Assembly: GCF_003026495.1 (NCBI RefSeq)
Contig: NZ_PYMA01000007.1
Coordinates: forward strand, 183,341-247,340
DNA: 64,000 bases
Direction: 5' to 3'
Origin: Photobacterium sanctipauli
Lineage (GTDB): Bacteria > Pseudomonadota > Gammaproteobacteria > Enterobacterales > Vibrionaceae
Shown here: in pieces, positions 26,658 through 35,724 of the stretch
Position numbering within the stretch: the stretch's first letter is position 1
How the letters are laid out: each line of letters opens with the position of its first letter
Notes under the pieces: model-generated
Seen by the model: the letters and a program-made list of their open reading frames with translations, nothing else
What the model was told of the DNA's origin: nothing
The model's database searches: none
Program-made: the position numbers and the translations under genes

Positions 26658-27080
26658 ATGGCTTATAAACATATTCTGGTTGCAATCGACCTCTCAGAAG
26701 ACAGCGCGATCCTCGTCGGCAAGGCTGCCCAACTGGCCAAGGCTGTTGACGCCAAGTTGTCGCTTATCCATATCGATGTGAACTATGCCGAGCTGTACAC
26801 CGGCCTGATAGATATCAACCTTTCCGATGCCCAGCACCGCATGGCCGATGACGCCCAACAGCAACTGCAGGCATTGGCTGAAAAAGCCAACTACCCGGTC
26901 TCCCATACCTTGGTTGGCAGCGGCGATCTCGGTGAGGAAATCTGCCACGCTATCGACGATCTCGATATCGAGCTGGTTGTCTGCGGCCACCACCAGGATT
27001 TCTGGAGCAAAATCCTCAGCTCGGCCAAGCAACTGATCAACCGCACCCCGGTTGACATGCTGATGGTACCGCTCAAATAA
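26658..27080 (+). CDS. uspA: Universal stress protein A
   Basis: UspA is a soluble dimeric stress protein of growth arrest. From ATG 26658 (AAGGAG eight bases upstream; a GTG at 26649 overlaps that site) it is 140 residues. It begins YKHILVAIDLSEDS, with the conserved Asp near residue 10. The family tail VDMLMVPL is present, but a complete ATP-binding G-2x-G-9x-G(S/T) motif is not, which fits the non-ATP-binding UspA class. Confidence 0.93.
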   Translation: MAYKHILVAIDLSEDSAILVGKAAQLAKAVDAKLSLIHIDVNYAELYTGLIDINLSDAQHRMADDAQQQLQALAEKANYPVSHTLVGSGDLGEEICHAIDDLDIELVVCGHHQDFWSKILSSAKQLINRTPVDMLMVPLK

Positions 27081-27255
27081 GTCAACCAAGTGACGCTCAA
27101 CGTCCAATACCGACTTCTTACGTAACACCTGGCGGTCACGATCACTGCTCGCGACCGCTACTCCTACCAGCCCTATCAAATTCCTGGCGGCATGTCGCTT
27201 GGTGCCAATATTCGCTACACTAGCGCCCAATCGTTCTTGAGAAAAAGCAACCACT

Positions 27256-28128
27256 ATGGGCTACCTATCCGCTGTCACCCTGTTATGGGCATTTTCGTTT
27301 AGCTTGATCGGCGTATACCTCGCCGGGCAGGTTGATGCATGGTTTTCGGTACTAACCCGCGTCTCGCTCGCGGCCTTGGTCTTTTTGCCATTTTTGCGCA
27401 AGCAGCACCTTCACCTGTCGCTATCGCTGAAGCTGATGACGGTCGGCGCCTTCCAGCTTGGCATCATGTACTGCTTCTACTACCAATCGTTCTTGTACCT
27501 GAGCGTACCCGAGGTGTTGCTGTTCACCATTTTCACCCCGATTTACGTCACCTTGATCTACGACTTGCTGCACCGCCGCTTCTCGGCCTGGTACCTGATC
27601 ACCGCCGCCATTGCGGTACTCGGTGCCGCGGTGATCAAGTTCGAGGGCATCAACGAGAACTTCATTACCGGCTTCTTCATCGTTCAGGGAGCCAACCTGT
27701 GCTTCGCCATCGGCCAAGTTGGCTACAAGCGGATCATGGAGCAGGAGCAAGCCGAGTTGCCGCAGCACACGGTGTTCGGGTTGTTCTACTTGGGTGCCAT
27801 ATGTGTCGCGCTGCCGATGTTCCTGCTATTTGGCAACACCGACAAGCTGCCGACCACCGGCACCCAGTGGGGAATTTTGATCTACCTTGGCACAGTGGCC
27901 TCCGGCTTGGGCTATTTCGTCTGGAACAAAGGGGCAACCATGGTCAATGCCGGGGCCTTGGCCATCATGAACAATGCCTTGGTACCAGCAGGCCTGATTG
28001 TGAATATCGTGATTTGGAACCGGGATGTCGACTACCCTCGCCTGCTGATCGGCGGGGTGCTGATCATGGTGTCTTTGTGGGTGAACGAAACCTGGGTCAA
28101 GCGCAAGGTCGAAATGGCGCGGGCGTAA
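27256..28128 (+). CDS. DMT superfamily (EamA) transporter
   Basis: The 290-residue membrane protein has ten predicted helices in two EamA repeats (about 1-135 and 145-285). It belongs to the carboxylate/amino acid/amine group, with LLWAFSFSLIGVYLAGQVD at the N-terminus and FTPIYVTLIYDLL near 92. The substrate cannot be assigned. It lies 175 bases after uspA with its own terminator; no obvious partner gene. Confidence 0.85.
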   Translation: MGYLSAVTLLWAFSFSLIGVYLAGQVDAWFSVLTRVSLAALVFLPFLRKQHLHLSLSLKLMTVGAFQLGIMYCFYYQSFLYLSVPEVLLFTIFTPIYVTLIYDLLHRRFSAWYLITAAIAVLGAAVIKFEGINENFITGFFIVQGANLCFAIGQVGYKRIMEQEQAELPQHTVFGLFYLGAICVALPMFLLFGNTDKLPTTGTQWGILIYLGTVASGLGYFVWNKGATMVNAGALAIMNNALVPAGLIVNIVIWNRDVDYPRLLIGGVLIMVSLWVNETWVKRKVEMARA

Positions 28129-28164
28129 TATATCAAGCTTCAAGTAACAAGGTGCAAAAACAAC

Positions 28165-28193
28165 AAAGGCGAACCCATGATGGGTTCGCCTTT
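28165..28193 (+). terminator. Terminator of the DMT transporter gene
   Basis: AAAGGCGAACCCA (28165-28177) and TGGGTTCGCCTTT (28181-28193) are perfect 13-base arms around TGA, followed by T/G-rich sequence. It separates the gene from convergent fre. Confidence 0.85.
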
Positions 28194-28273
28194 TGGTTCG
28201 ATGGCTCTTTTTATGGCTTTATAGCACCATAGGGACGCGCTGTCCCATAGCCCCGCTTTTCATCAACTGTTCA

Positions 28274-28984
28274 TCAAATAAAGGCAAACGCATCGGCAAA
28301 CATGCGATCGCGCTCGGCGCCCTTCTCGGCAGAGAACTGCTCGCGGGCCGCGCCTGCCATTTCGAAACGGCCGCAAATGTAAATGTCGTAGGCCGACAGG
28401 CTGACGAAATCATCACTCACCGCTTCAAGTACATTGCCAACCTTGCCCTGCCAGTCTGCCGGCGCCGCTTCGACTACCGGTACGTAGGTCAGGTTTTGGT
28501 GCTGGGCTGCCAGTGCCTTCAGCTCGTCGTTGGCATACAGCTGGCACTCGTCGCGCCCGCCCCAGTACACGAAAATAGGCTGGCTAACGCCACGGCTCAG
28601 GCAGTTGTCCAAGATACTGCGTACGTAAGAAAACCCCGTACCGCCGGCAATCAGCAGCAACGGCTTGTCGCTGTCCTCGCGAACCCATGCCTCGCCGTGC
28701 GGCGCTTCCACCTCGAACGGCGTGCCCGCATCCAATGCCGCCTTCATGGCATCAACCACTTCGATGGCATACGGGTTATGCTCCGCGGCACCAATGTGCA
28801 GCTCGATTTCATTGTCACGGCAAGGGCTGCTGGCGATCGAAAACGGGCGCTTGTCTTTTTCGCCCATCACCGCCAACAGGTACTGTCCTGCCTTGAAATC
28901 AATCGGATTTTCCGGCTGAAGCAGGATTTTAAAGGTGTTACATGCCAATGACTCGACTGACTTTACTTCGCATTTGATGGACAT
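28274..28984 (-). CDS. fre: NAD(P)H-flavin reductase Fre
   Basis: Fre reduces free FMN, FAD or riboflavin with NAD(P)H, supplying reduced flavin. In luminous relatives the paralogue LuxG feeds luciferase. The 236-residue protein has the flavin-binding RPFSIASSP (about residues 46-54) and the pyridine-nucleotide loop [13 protein letters not shown] (about 111-123), plus YICGRFEM near 209. It starts nine bases after the ferredoxin gene (GGAAGAGA ribosome site), in the order ubiD-ferredoxin-fre. E. coli has ubiD-fre without the ferredoxin. Confidence 0.93.
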   Translation of the reverse strand: MSIKCEVKSVESLACNTFKILLQPENPIDFKAGQYLLAVMGEKDKRPFSIASSPCRDNEIELHIGAAEHNPYAIEVVDAMKAALDAGTPFEVEAPHGEAWVREDSDKPLLLIAGGTGFSYVRSILDNCLSRGVSQPIFVYWGGRDECQLYANDELKALAAQHQNLTYVPVVEAAPADWQGKVGNVLEAVSDDFVSLSAYDIYICGRFEMAGAAREQFSAEKGAERDRMFADAFAFI

Positions 28985-28993
28985 TCTCTTCCT

Positions 28994-29257
28994 CTAGTCT
29001 AGCTCTAGTACCAAGTCACTTTCCGCCACTGCCTGACAGGCAAAGATCCAACCCTCGGCTTGCTCTTTCTCAGTAAGCATAGGCTCTAGCTGGTAACTTA
29101 TCTCGCCTGTTTGCTTACGGCACATGCACATCGCGCATGCGCCCACCTGGCAGCGGTTGGGGAAAGCAATGCCTGAGTTGAGCGCAGCCTCCAGCACCGT
29201 TTGCTGCCCATCGGCAGTAAACGTGATGTCATGGGGCAACAGGCGTACTTGATGCAT
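28994..29257 (-). CDS. Plant-type [2Fe-2S] ferredoxin
   Basis: The 87-residue protein carries the plant-type cluster motif C-x4-C-x2-C (CQVGACAMC, Cys at about 36, 41 and 44) with the fourth Cys in IFACQ near residue 74. It resembles the ferredoxin modules of oxygenase reductases. It sits between ubiD (48 bases) and fre (9 bases), so electron transfer from Fre to this ferredoxin is plausible. That pair would mimic a split ferredoxin-reductase protein. Its electron acceptor is unknown. Confidence 0.9.
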   Translation of the reverse strand: MHQVRLLPHDITFTADGQQTVLEAALNSGIAFPNRCQVGACAMCMCRKQTGEISYQLEPMLTEKEQAEGWIFACQAVAESDLVLELD

Positions 29258-29305
29258 ATTATCGTTCTCACGCCCGGCAGCACCGGGCAGCTAATTCAAT
29301 TCGGT

Positions 29306-31162
29306 TTACTTCAGGATACCTATTTCATCCCAGATCGCATCCACTTTCGCGACAATTTCGGGATCTTTGGCTATCGGGGTGCCCCACTCCCGGCTCGCTT
29401 CGCCCGGCAGCTTGTTGGTGGCATCCATCCCCATTTTCGAGCCGGCTTCGCCATCCAGCAGCAGGGTGTCGCGGCTAGGATCCATCCGGGTCGTGATCGC
29501 CCAGATAACATCATGCCAGTCGCGAACATTGACATCGCCGTCGCAGACAATCAGCCACTTGGTGCCCAGTTGTTGCTCCAAGCGCGACCAAATACCCTGC
29601 ATCACTTTCGGCCCTTGGCCCAGCTCGGTTTTCTCGATACTGACAATCGCCATCCGGCCCGAGGCGGCTTCCTGCGGTAGGTGAAAATCGATGATCTCGG
29701 GAAACTCAGCGCGAACCGCCGCCACCAAGGCATCACGATCTACCGAGAGTGTACCAGCAGACTCGGCTCCCGCCGAATTGGCCAACTCCGCGACCCACTT
29801 CTTGGTCGCATCCAGGCCCATCTTCGAGCCCAGGCCGGCCACCGGCGAGGCAAAGTCGAGCGAGTCGATCGGGGTATTCTCAATCATTAGGGTATCGCGC
29901 AGCGGATCCATCCGGGTGGTCACCGCATCAATCACGCTGTTCCAGTCGCGGGCATCGACATCGTCGTCGCACACCACCACGAACTTGGTGTACATAAACT
30001 GGCGCAAGAACGACCATACCCCCATCATCACCCGCTTGGCATGACCCGGATACTGCTTCTTCATAGTCACCACCGCCATGCGGTAGGAACACCCTTCCGG
30101 CGGCAGGTAGAAGTCCTCAATTTCCGGGAACTGCTTTTGCAAAATAGGCACAAAGACTTCGTTCAGCGCCACCCCCAGCACCGCGGGCTCATCCGGCGGA
30201 CGGCCGGTATAGGTACTGTGGTAGATTGGGTTTTCGCGCATTGTCACATGGGTGATGGTGAACACATGGTGGCGCTCGACCTCGTTGTAATAGCCGGTGT
30301 GGTCGCCATACGGCCCTTCAACGGCAAATTCGTCCGGGTCGATATACCCTTCCATCACAATCTCGGCACTGGCCGGCACTTCCAGCTCATTACTCAGGCT
30401 TTTGACCACTTCGGTTTTGCTGCCGCGCAGCAACCCGGCAAACGCGTACTCAGACAAGGTGTCCGGCACCGGCGTGACCGCCCCGAGAATCGTGGCCGGA
30501 TCGGCCCCGAATGCCACCGTCACCGGGAAAGGCTTGCCCGGGTTGGTTTCCATCCAGTCTCGCAAGTCCAGGGCACCACCGCGGTGGGCCAGCCAGCGCA
30601 TGATGATTTTGTTCTTGCCAATCTTTTGCTGGCGGTAAATCCCAAGGTTTTGGCGCTTTTTGTGCGGTCCCTTGGTAATGGTCAGCCCCCAGGTCAGCAG
30701 CGGCGCCACGTCACCGGGCCAGCAGCTCATCACCGGGATCTTATCAAGGTCGACTTCATCGCCCTGCCATACCACTTCCTGGCACGGTGCCTTGCGCAGC
30801 CGCTTGACCGGCATGTTCAATACCTGCTTGAACACCGGCAGCTTGTCGATGGCATCGCGGAAGCCCCGTGGTGGCTCAGGCTCCTTCAAGTAGGCCAGCA
30901 ACTTGCCAACCTCGCGCAGCTCTTTGACTTCCTGGCGCCCCATCCCCATCGCCACACGGGCCGGGGTGCCGAACAAGTTCGCCAGCACTGGCATGTCGTA
31001 GCCAACCGGGTTTTCAAATAGCAATGCCGGACCGCCCGCCCGCAGCGTACGGTCGGCAATTTCGGTGATTTCCTGATCGGGATCGACAGGTTGCGTAATA
31101 CGCTTTAATTGGCCTTGCTGTTCGAGGTAGCCAATAAATTCTCGCAAATCCTTGAACTTCAT
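29306..31162 (-). CDS. ubiD: 4-hydroxy-3-polyprenylbenzoate decarboxylase UbiD with duplicated C-terminal region
   Basis: UbiD uses prenylated FMN, made by UbiX, to decarboxylate the polyprenyl-hydroxybenzoate intermediate of ubiquinone synthesis. From ATG 31162 (MKFKDLREF) it has 618 residues; ATG 31180 would add six. E. coli UbiD has about 497. The family core is intact, including [15 protein letters not shown]. The extra length comes from a second copy of the FPEIxDFxLPxE...TTRMDP.RDTL...GSKMGxDATxK region: the first copy is at about residues 345-455, the second at about 495-590. The usual C-terminal WGxPIxKDPE segment follows the second copy. An unusual hairpin precedes the gene. Confidence 0.94.
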   Translation of the reverse strand: MKFKDLREFIGYLEQQGQLKRITQPVDPDQEITEIADRTLRAGGPALLFENPVGYDMPVLANLFGTPARVAMGMGRQEVKELREVGKLLAYLKEPEPPRGFRDAIDKLPVFKQVLNMPVKRLRKAPCQEVVWQGDEVDLDKIPVMSCWPGDVAPLLTWGLTITKGPHKKRQNLGIYRQQKIGKNKIIMRWLAHRGGALDLRDWMETNPGKPFPVTVAFGADPATILGAVTPVPDTLSEYAFAGLLRGSKTEVVKSLSNELEVPASAEIVMEGYIDPDEFAVEGPYGDHTGYYNEVERHHVFTITHVTMRENPIYHSTYTGRPPDEPAVLGVALNEVFVPILQKQFPEIEDFYLPPEGCSYRMAVVTMKKQYPGHAKRVMMGVWSFLRQFMYTKFVVVCDDDVDARDWNSVIDAVTTRMDPLRDTLMIENTPIDSLDFASPVAGLGSKMGLDATKKWVAELANSAGAESAGTLSVDRDALVAAVRAEFPEIIDFHLPQEAASGRMAIVSIEKTELGQGPKVMQGIWSRLEQQLGTKWLIVCDGDVNVRDWHDVIWAITTRMDPSRDTLLLDGEAGSKMGMDATNKLPGEASREWGTPIAKDPEIVAKVDAIWDEIGILK

Positions 31163-31190
31163 AGCGATGCAGTTACCCATTTCAAATACG

Positions 31191-31218
31191 CAGCACCCGG
31201 TACAAGGACCGGGTGCTG
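31191..31218. other. Strong hairpin just upstream of ubiD
   Basis: CAGCACCCGG (31191-31200) and CCGGGTGCTG (31209-31218) are perfect ten-base arms with an eight-base loop. On the minus strand it lies 29 bases before the ubiD ATG at 31162 and about 70 bases after the preceding gene. No T-tract follows on the minus strand, so it is not a standard terminator; it could shape the ubiD leader. Confidence 0.6.
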
Positions 31219-31287
31219 CAAATAATTATCATGCCATTATAACGAGTTGTTAACGTCTGGATAGCGGAAAATACCGTAAACCGATGG

Positions 31288-32283
31288 CTAGGGGAGCTGG
31301 GTCACAGCCGCCTCGAAGTTCCGTTGCAATACCTTGCTGCTACTCACCAGCGCCAACTGCTCCAGCCAGTCCAAGTAACCGTTGCGAGCCAACTCGAATG
31401 CCACCAGCTTGCCGTCTTCGACTTCATCGAGCTTGCCCTTGAGGAATTGCCGCGCCGTTGGCGGAAGCGGGTTGAGCCCCACCAGCGAGCGGTAGGCCTG
31501 CAGTTTGAGTGATGGGTTAATGGTCGCGGCCATGATTTGCTCGAGCGCCTCGGGCTCGCTTGCCCGTTCGGTCAGGCGCTGCAGCTCCGCCACGCTGTAC
31601 TGATCGCTGCGCCTGCGCCATAGCAGGTGGTACACCGCCTCCTCGCCCGATGCCGCAGCCAAGGCGGCAATAATGGCATTGTCCGGCAGCCAGACCAATT
31701 TGGAATCCGAGGTGAACTGGGCGGCCAACGCTATCACCGCCTGATCCGACAACGAAGGCAGTTGGGCCAAGAAGATATCGCGGCGGGTGGTCTGGGTTGG
31801 CAGGTCCCTCTGGATCCACTCAGACAACACCAGCTCGCCAACTTCAGCCTGGACCACCATCTTCTGCGCCAGCAAGGTCTGCTGCCACTTCAGCACCAGG
31901 CCGCGTGCCTGGGCGCCATAGTGGAAGGCACTTTGGGTCACTAGGTAGCCATCGCCCTGCTGGACGACATTGAATGCCGGCTTTCGCTCGGCCTGCGCCT
32001 GCAACCAATCCGCCTTGGCTTGGTCAAGCACATCCAATTCAACCGCGTGGGCAACCAGCTGGCTCCGCACCGCCTCCTGCTTGAGGCCGGAGATCTGGGA
32101 CAGCTCGAATTCCAATGCGCGGAAATCACTGGTGTTATAGAGATCGCTCAGCACATCGACCTGCTGCTGAACTTGGGAAGAAGACATCACACGGCTGACT
32201 TCCTGCTCTGTCACTTCCGTGGCAGAGGCTGTCGCCATGCTTCCGATAAGAAGCCCTATCAACATGCACCGTCCTAGTCGCAT
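31288..32283 (-). CDS. Exported protein of unknown function
   Basis: Starting at ATG 32283 (AAGGAGGTGG immediately upstream), the protein is 331 residues with a signal peptide (MRLGRCMLIGLLIGSMATASA, cleavage near 21-23). The open frame runs 47 codons further upstream without similarity or ribosome site. The mature part is mostly alpha-helical, with short repeated helical segments (for example LQRLTERASEPEALEQIMAA and LARNGYLDWLEQLALVSS) that recall HEAT-like folds. I do not recognise a family. It lies in the gap between ubiD and rho, all on the minus strand. Confidence 0.7.
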   Translation of the reverse strand: MRLGRCMLIGLLIGSMATASATEVTEQEVSRVMSSSQVQQQVDVLSDLYNTSDFRALEFELSQISGLKQEAVRSQLVAHAVELDVLDQAKADWLQAQAERKPAFNVVQQGDGYLVTQSAFHYGAQARGLVLKWQQTLLAQKMVVQAEVGELVLSEWIQRDLPTQTTRRDIFLAQLPSLSDQAVIALAAQFTSDSKLVWLPDNAIIAALAAASGEEAVYHLLWRRRSDQYSVAELQRLTERASEPEALEQIMAATINPSLKLQAYRSLVGLNPLPPTARQFLKGKLDEVEDGKLVAFELARNGYLDWLEQLALVSSSKVLQRNFEAAVTQLP

Positions 32284-32457
32284 GCCACCTCCTTGGTGAA
32301 TGATGAGGAGAGAAAAGTAATTGCCAAAGCCATCCTGGTTACCAGCAACAATCAACACACTATATCGGTATTTACCCGACTTCACCACTAGCGAAAACGA
32401 AAGTAAAAAGTGAAAATCGAACACCGCTCGATAATGATACCGAAACTCCCAGCAATA

Positions 32458-32482
32458 AAAAACGCCACTCGAGGTGGCGTTT
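32458..32482 (-). terminator. Terminator of rho
   Basis: AAACGCCAC and GTGGCGTTT pair around TCGAG-type loop bases at about 32460-32482. On the minus strand a T-tract follows. Confidence 0.8.
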
Positions 32483-32509
32483 GAACAAACTGTGAGTCAA
32501 GCAACTAAA

Positions 32510-33775
32510 TTATGACTTTTGACGGCGCATCGCGTCAAAGAATTCGTCATTTGTTTTAGTCATAGATAGCTTGTCGATCAAAAATTCCATGCTATCGGTT
32601 TCACCCATTGGGTGAACAATCTTACGCAGGATCCACATCTTCTGCAGTTCATCCGCTTTCGCCAGTAGCTCTTCGCGGCGGGTACCAGAGCGGTTGAAGT
32701 CAATCGCAGGGAATACACGCTTCTCGGCAATCTTACGCGATAGGTGCAGTTCCATGTTACCTGTACCCTTGAACTCTTCGTAGATCACTTCGTCCATCTT
32801 AGAGCCGGTATCAACCAGTGCCGTGGCGATGATAGTCAGGCTGCCGCCTTCCTCAACGTTACGTGCCGCACCGAAGAAACGCTTAGGACGGTGCAAGGCG
32901 TTAGCGTCCACACCACCTGTCAGTACTTTGCCCGATGATGGGATCACGGTGTTGTATGCGCGTGCCAGACGGGTGATAGAGTCAAGCAGGATAACAACGT
33001 CTTTCTTGTGCTCAACCAGGCGCTTGGCTTTCTCGATCACCATCTCAGCAACCTGAACGTGGCGTGATGCCGGCTCGTCGAAGGTAGAGGCAACAACCTC
33101 GCCCTTGACCAGGCGCTGCATCTCGGTCACTTCTTCCGGGCGCTCGTCGATCAGCAGTACCATTAGCTCACACTCTGGGTGGTTGTAAGCAATGCTCTGA
33201 GCAATGTTCTGTAGCAGCATGGTCTTACCCGCTTTAGGCGGAGCAACAATCAGACCACGCTGACCCTTACCGATTGGCGATGCCAAATCAAGCACACGTG
33301 CGGTAATGTCTTCCGTCGAACCGTTACCACGCTCCATACGCATACGATCGTTAGCGTGAAGCGGCGTCAGGTTTTCGAACAGGATCTTGTTACGCGCGTT
33401 GTCTGGCTTGTCGTGGTTAACTTCATTTACCTTCAGTAGCGCAAAGTAACGCTCGCCATCTTTCGGAGGACGGATCTTCCCGGCAATTGTGTCACCAGTA
33501 CGAAGATTGAAACGGCGGATTTGGCTAGGAGAAACGTAGATGTCGTCAGGGCCGGCAAGGTAAGAACTGTCTGCTGAGCGAAGGAAGCCGAAGCCATCTT
33601 GAAGAATCTCTAGAACACCATCGCCAAAAATGTCCTCACCACTTTTCGCATGCTGCTTGAGAATAGAGAAGATAATATCTTGTTTTCTCAAACGCGCTAG
33701 GTTTTCTAATCCTAAGCTCTCGCCAAGCGCAACCAACTTGGAAATAGGTTGGTTTTTCAATTCAGTCAGATTCAT
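32510..33775 (-). CDS. rho: Transcription termination factor Rho
   Basis: Rho is the hexameric RNA helicase that terminates untranslated transcripts. From ATG 33775 ([10 protein letters not shown], as in E. coli) it has 421 residues; a TTG-started frame is eight codons longer. The N-terminal RNA-binding OSB domain contains DGFGFLRS. The ATPase core has Walker [14 protein letters not shown] (about 175-187), [13 protein letters not shown], and the Q/R-loop region [25 protein letters not shown]. It is nearly identical to E. coli Rho through the core. The 196-bp leader before it may allow autoregulation, known for rho in E. coli. Confidence 0.98.
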   Translation of the reverse strand: MNLTELKNQPISKLVALGESLGLENLARLRKQDIIFSILKQHAKSGEDIFGDGVLEILQDGFGFLRSADSSYLAGPDDIYVSPSQIRRFNLRTGDTIAGKIRPPKDGERYFALLKVNEVNHDKPDNARNKILFENLTPLHANDRMRMERGNGSTEDITARVLDLASPIGKGQRGLIVAPPKAGKTMLLQNIAQSIAYNHPECELMVLLIDERPEEVTEMQRLVKGEVVASTFDEPASRHVQVAEMVIEKAKRLVEHKKDVVILLDSITRLARAYNTVIPSSGKVLTGGVDANALHRPKRFFGAARNVEEGGSLTIIATALVDTGSKMDEVIYEEFKGTGNMELHLSRKIAEKRVFPAIDFNRSGTRREELLAKADELQKMWILRKIVHPMGETDSMEFLIDKLSMTKTNDEFFDAMRRQKS

Positions 33776-33931
33776 AGTGGTGGGTTTCTTGTCAGTCAAA
33801 ATAGGGGTTCTATGTTAATTGAGATAGAGTCGACCAATGGGGCTGGTCAAGGAATGAACAAAAGTATAATTTACGTGCAATAAGTTAGCACTAAACATCA
33901 CATCAGTCTAGCTTAGACCGAAGTCAAACCA

Positions 33932-33952
33932 TGCACAACGAGAAATTGTGCA
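33932..33952 (-). terminator. Possible terminator of trxA
   Basis: TGCACAA (33932-33938) and TTGTGCA (33946-33952) form a seven-pair stem just past the trxA stop. The downstream T-run on the minus strand is interrupted, so it may be weak and let transcription reach rho. Confidence 0.4.
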
Positions 33953-33971
33953 CGGTTCGAAGCAGAGTTGC

Positions 33972-34298
33972 TTATAGGTTCGCGTCTAGGAACTCTTTAA
34001 GCTGGCTCTTTGACAGCGCACCAACTTTGGTCGCCGCTACACCACCGTCTTTGAACAGCAACAGTGTTGGAATACCACGGATGCCAAACTTAGGCGGAGT
34101 TGCAGCATTCTGATCGATATTCAATTTACCGATTGTTAGCTTGCCTTCGTACTCGTCCGCGATTTCGTCAAGAATTGGGGCAATCATCTTACAAGGACCA
34201 CACCATTCAGCCCAAAAATCGACTAGTACCGGGCCCGCAGCATTAATTACATCGCTATCAAAACTTGCATCTGTTAGCTGCACAATCTTGTCGCTCAT
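33972..34298 (-). CDS. trxA: Thioredoxin 1
   Basis: TrxA is the main cytoplasmic disulfide reductant. From ATG 34298 (GGAG upstream; a TTG four codons earlier overlaps that site) it has 108 residues, the E. coli length. The active site WCGPCK is at about residues 32-37, with the conserved cis-Pro in [11 protein letters not shown] near 75. It lies upstream of rho on the same strand and is divergent from rhlB, the same block as in E. coli. Confidence 0.98.
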   Translation of the reverse strand: MSDKIVQLTDASFDSDVINAAGPVLVDFWAEWCGPCKMIAPILDEIADEYEGKLTIGKLNIDQNAATPPKFGIRGIPTLLLFKDGGVAATKVGALSKSQLKEFLDANL

Positions 34299-34411
34299 CT
34301 TCCACTCCAATGGTTGATTTTCTTAGCTGATTTGATTTTAACCAGCAAATCGTTGCCCTATTTGAATGGAATCCGTTTCGTATTGCAACCCTAAGCTGAT
34401 ATTCTATACGA

Positions 34412-35716
34412 ATGAAGACGACTCACATCACAGAGCAAAAATTTGCCGACCTGGGTTTAGAACCTCAGGTTTTACAAGGATTGGAGGCCAAAGGCTTCCA
34501 TCATTGTACGCCGATCCAGGCGCTGGCATTGCCGGTAGTGCTCTCCGGCCGTGACATTGCTGGTCAGGCTCAAACAGGCACAGGGAAAACCCTGGCTTTC
34601 CTGACCGCGACTATTAACCACTTGATGCTGACACCACCAGCAGAGGATCGTAAAACCAACCATCCTCGTGCCATTATTATGGCACCAACCCGTGAACTGG
34701 CAATCCAGATTTACAACGATGCTGCCCCGCTGCTAGAAAGCACAGGCCTAAAAGCCGGCCTAGCATACGGTGGCGAAGCCTACGAAAAACAGCAGAAGAA
34801 GCTGGAAGCTGGCGTCGATATCTTGATTGGTACTTGTGGCCGCATTATCGATTTCTACAAGCAGCGCGTGATTGACCTGCGTTCAATCCAGGTTGTTGTA
34901 CTCGATGAAGCTGACCGCATGTTCGATCTGGGCTTTATCAAAGACATCCGTTTCTTGTTCCGCCGCATGCCAGCACCTCAGGCTCGCCTGAACATGCTGT
35001 TCTCTGCCACACTGTCTTACCGTGTGAAAGAGTTGGCGTTCGAGCACATGAACAGCCCGGAAAGCGTGATTGTCGAGCCTGAGCAAAAAACAGGCCACCG
35101 TATCCAGGAAGAGCTGTTCTACCCGTCGAACCAAGACAAGATGCGCCTGCTGCAAACCTTGGTCGAGGAAGAGTGGCCGGATCGTGCCATTATCTTTGCC
35201 AACACCAAGCACCGTTGTGAAGATATCTGGGCTCACCTGGCTGCCGACAAGCACCGCGTAGGCCTGCTAACCGGTGACGTGCCGCAGAAGAAGCGCGTTC
35301 GCATCCTTGAGCAATTCACCCAAGGCGATCTTGATGTCCTGGTTGCGACAGACGTTGCTGCCCGCGGCCTGCACATTCCTCAGGTAACCCACGTATTCAA
35401 CTACGACCTACCTGACGATGCCGAAGACTATGTTCACCGTATTGGCCGTACCGGCCGTGCTGGTGCCAGCGGCCACTCGATCAGCTTCGCTTGTGAAGAG
35501 TATGCTATCAACCTGCCGGCCATCGAAACCTACATCGAGCACGCGATCCCGCTGTCGAAGTACGATGCCGATGCGCTTTTAGACGATCTACCAGCACCGG
35601 TAAGCATTCCACGCGCGCCGCGCCAAGGTGGTAACCGTCGCAGCGGTGGTTCACAGCGTCAAGGCCAGTCGCGTCAGCGCAGCCGTCGCCGTCCACAACA
35701 GAACAAACAGCAGTAA
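34412..35716 (+). CDS. rhlB: ATP-dependent RNA helicase RhlB
   Basis: RhlB is the DEAD-box helicase of the RNA degradosome. The 434-residue protein has the Q motif TPIQ, Walker A AQTGTGKT (about residues 50-57), PTRELA, DEAD (LDEADRMFD, about 165-173), SAT, and [10 protein letters not shown] near 349. A basic Arg/Gln/Ser-rich tail follows (about 400-434), expected to bind RNA or RNase E. It is divergent from trxA and followed eight bases later by gppA, so the two form an operon. Confidence 0.97.
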   Translation: MKTTHITEQKFADLGLEPQVLQGLEAKGFHHCTPIQALALPVVLSGRDIAGQAQTGTGKTLAFLTATINHLMLTPPAEDRKTNHPRAIIMAPTRELAIQIYNDAAPLLESTGLKAGLAYGGEAYEKQQKKLEAGVDILIGTCGRIIDFYKQRVIDLRSIQVVVLDEADRMFDLGFIKDIRFLFRRMPAPQARLNMLFSATLSYRVKELAFEHMNSPESVIVEPEQKTGHRIQEELFYPSNQDKMRLLQTLVEEEWPDRAIIFANTKHRCEDIWAHLAADKHRVGLLTGDVPQKKRVRILEQFTQGDLDVLVATDVAARGLHIPQVTHVFNYDLPDDAEDYVHRIGRTGRAGASGHSISFACEEYAINLPAIETYIEHAIPLSKYDADALLDDLPAPVSIPRAPRQGGNRRSGGSQRQGQSRQRSRRRPQQNKQQ

Positions 35717-35724
35717 ACGAAGAT

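Noticed and set aside
28274..28984. luxG of a bioluminescence operon
   Set aside because: No luxCDABE genes are present; the ubiD neighbourhood identifies it as fre.
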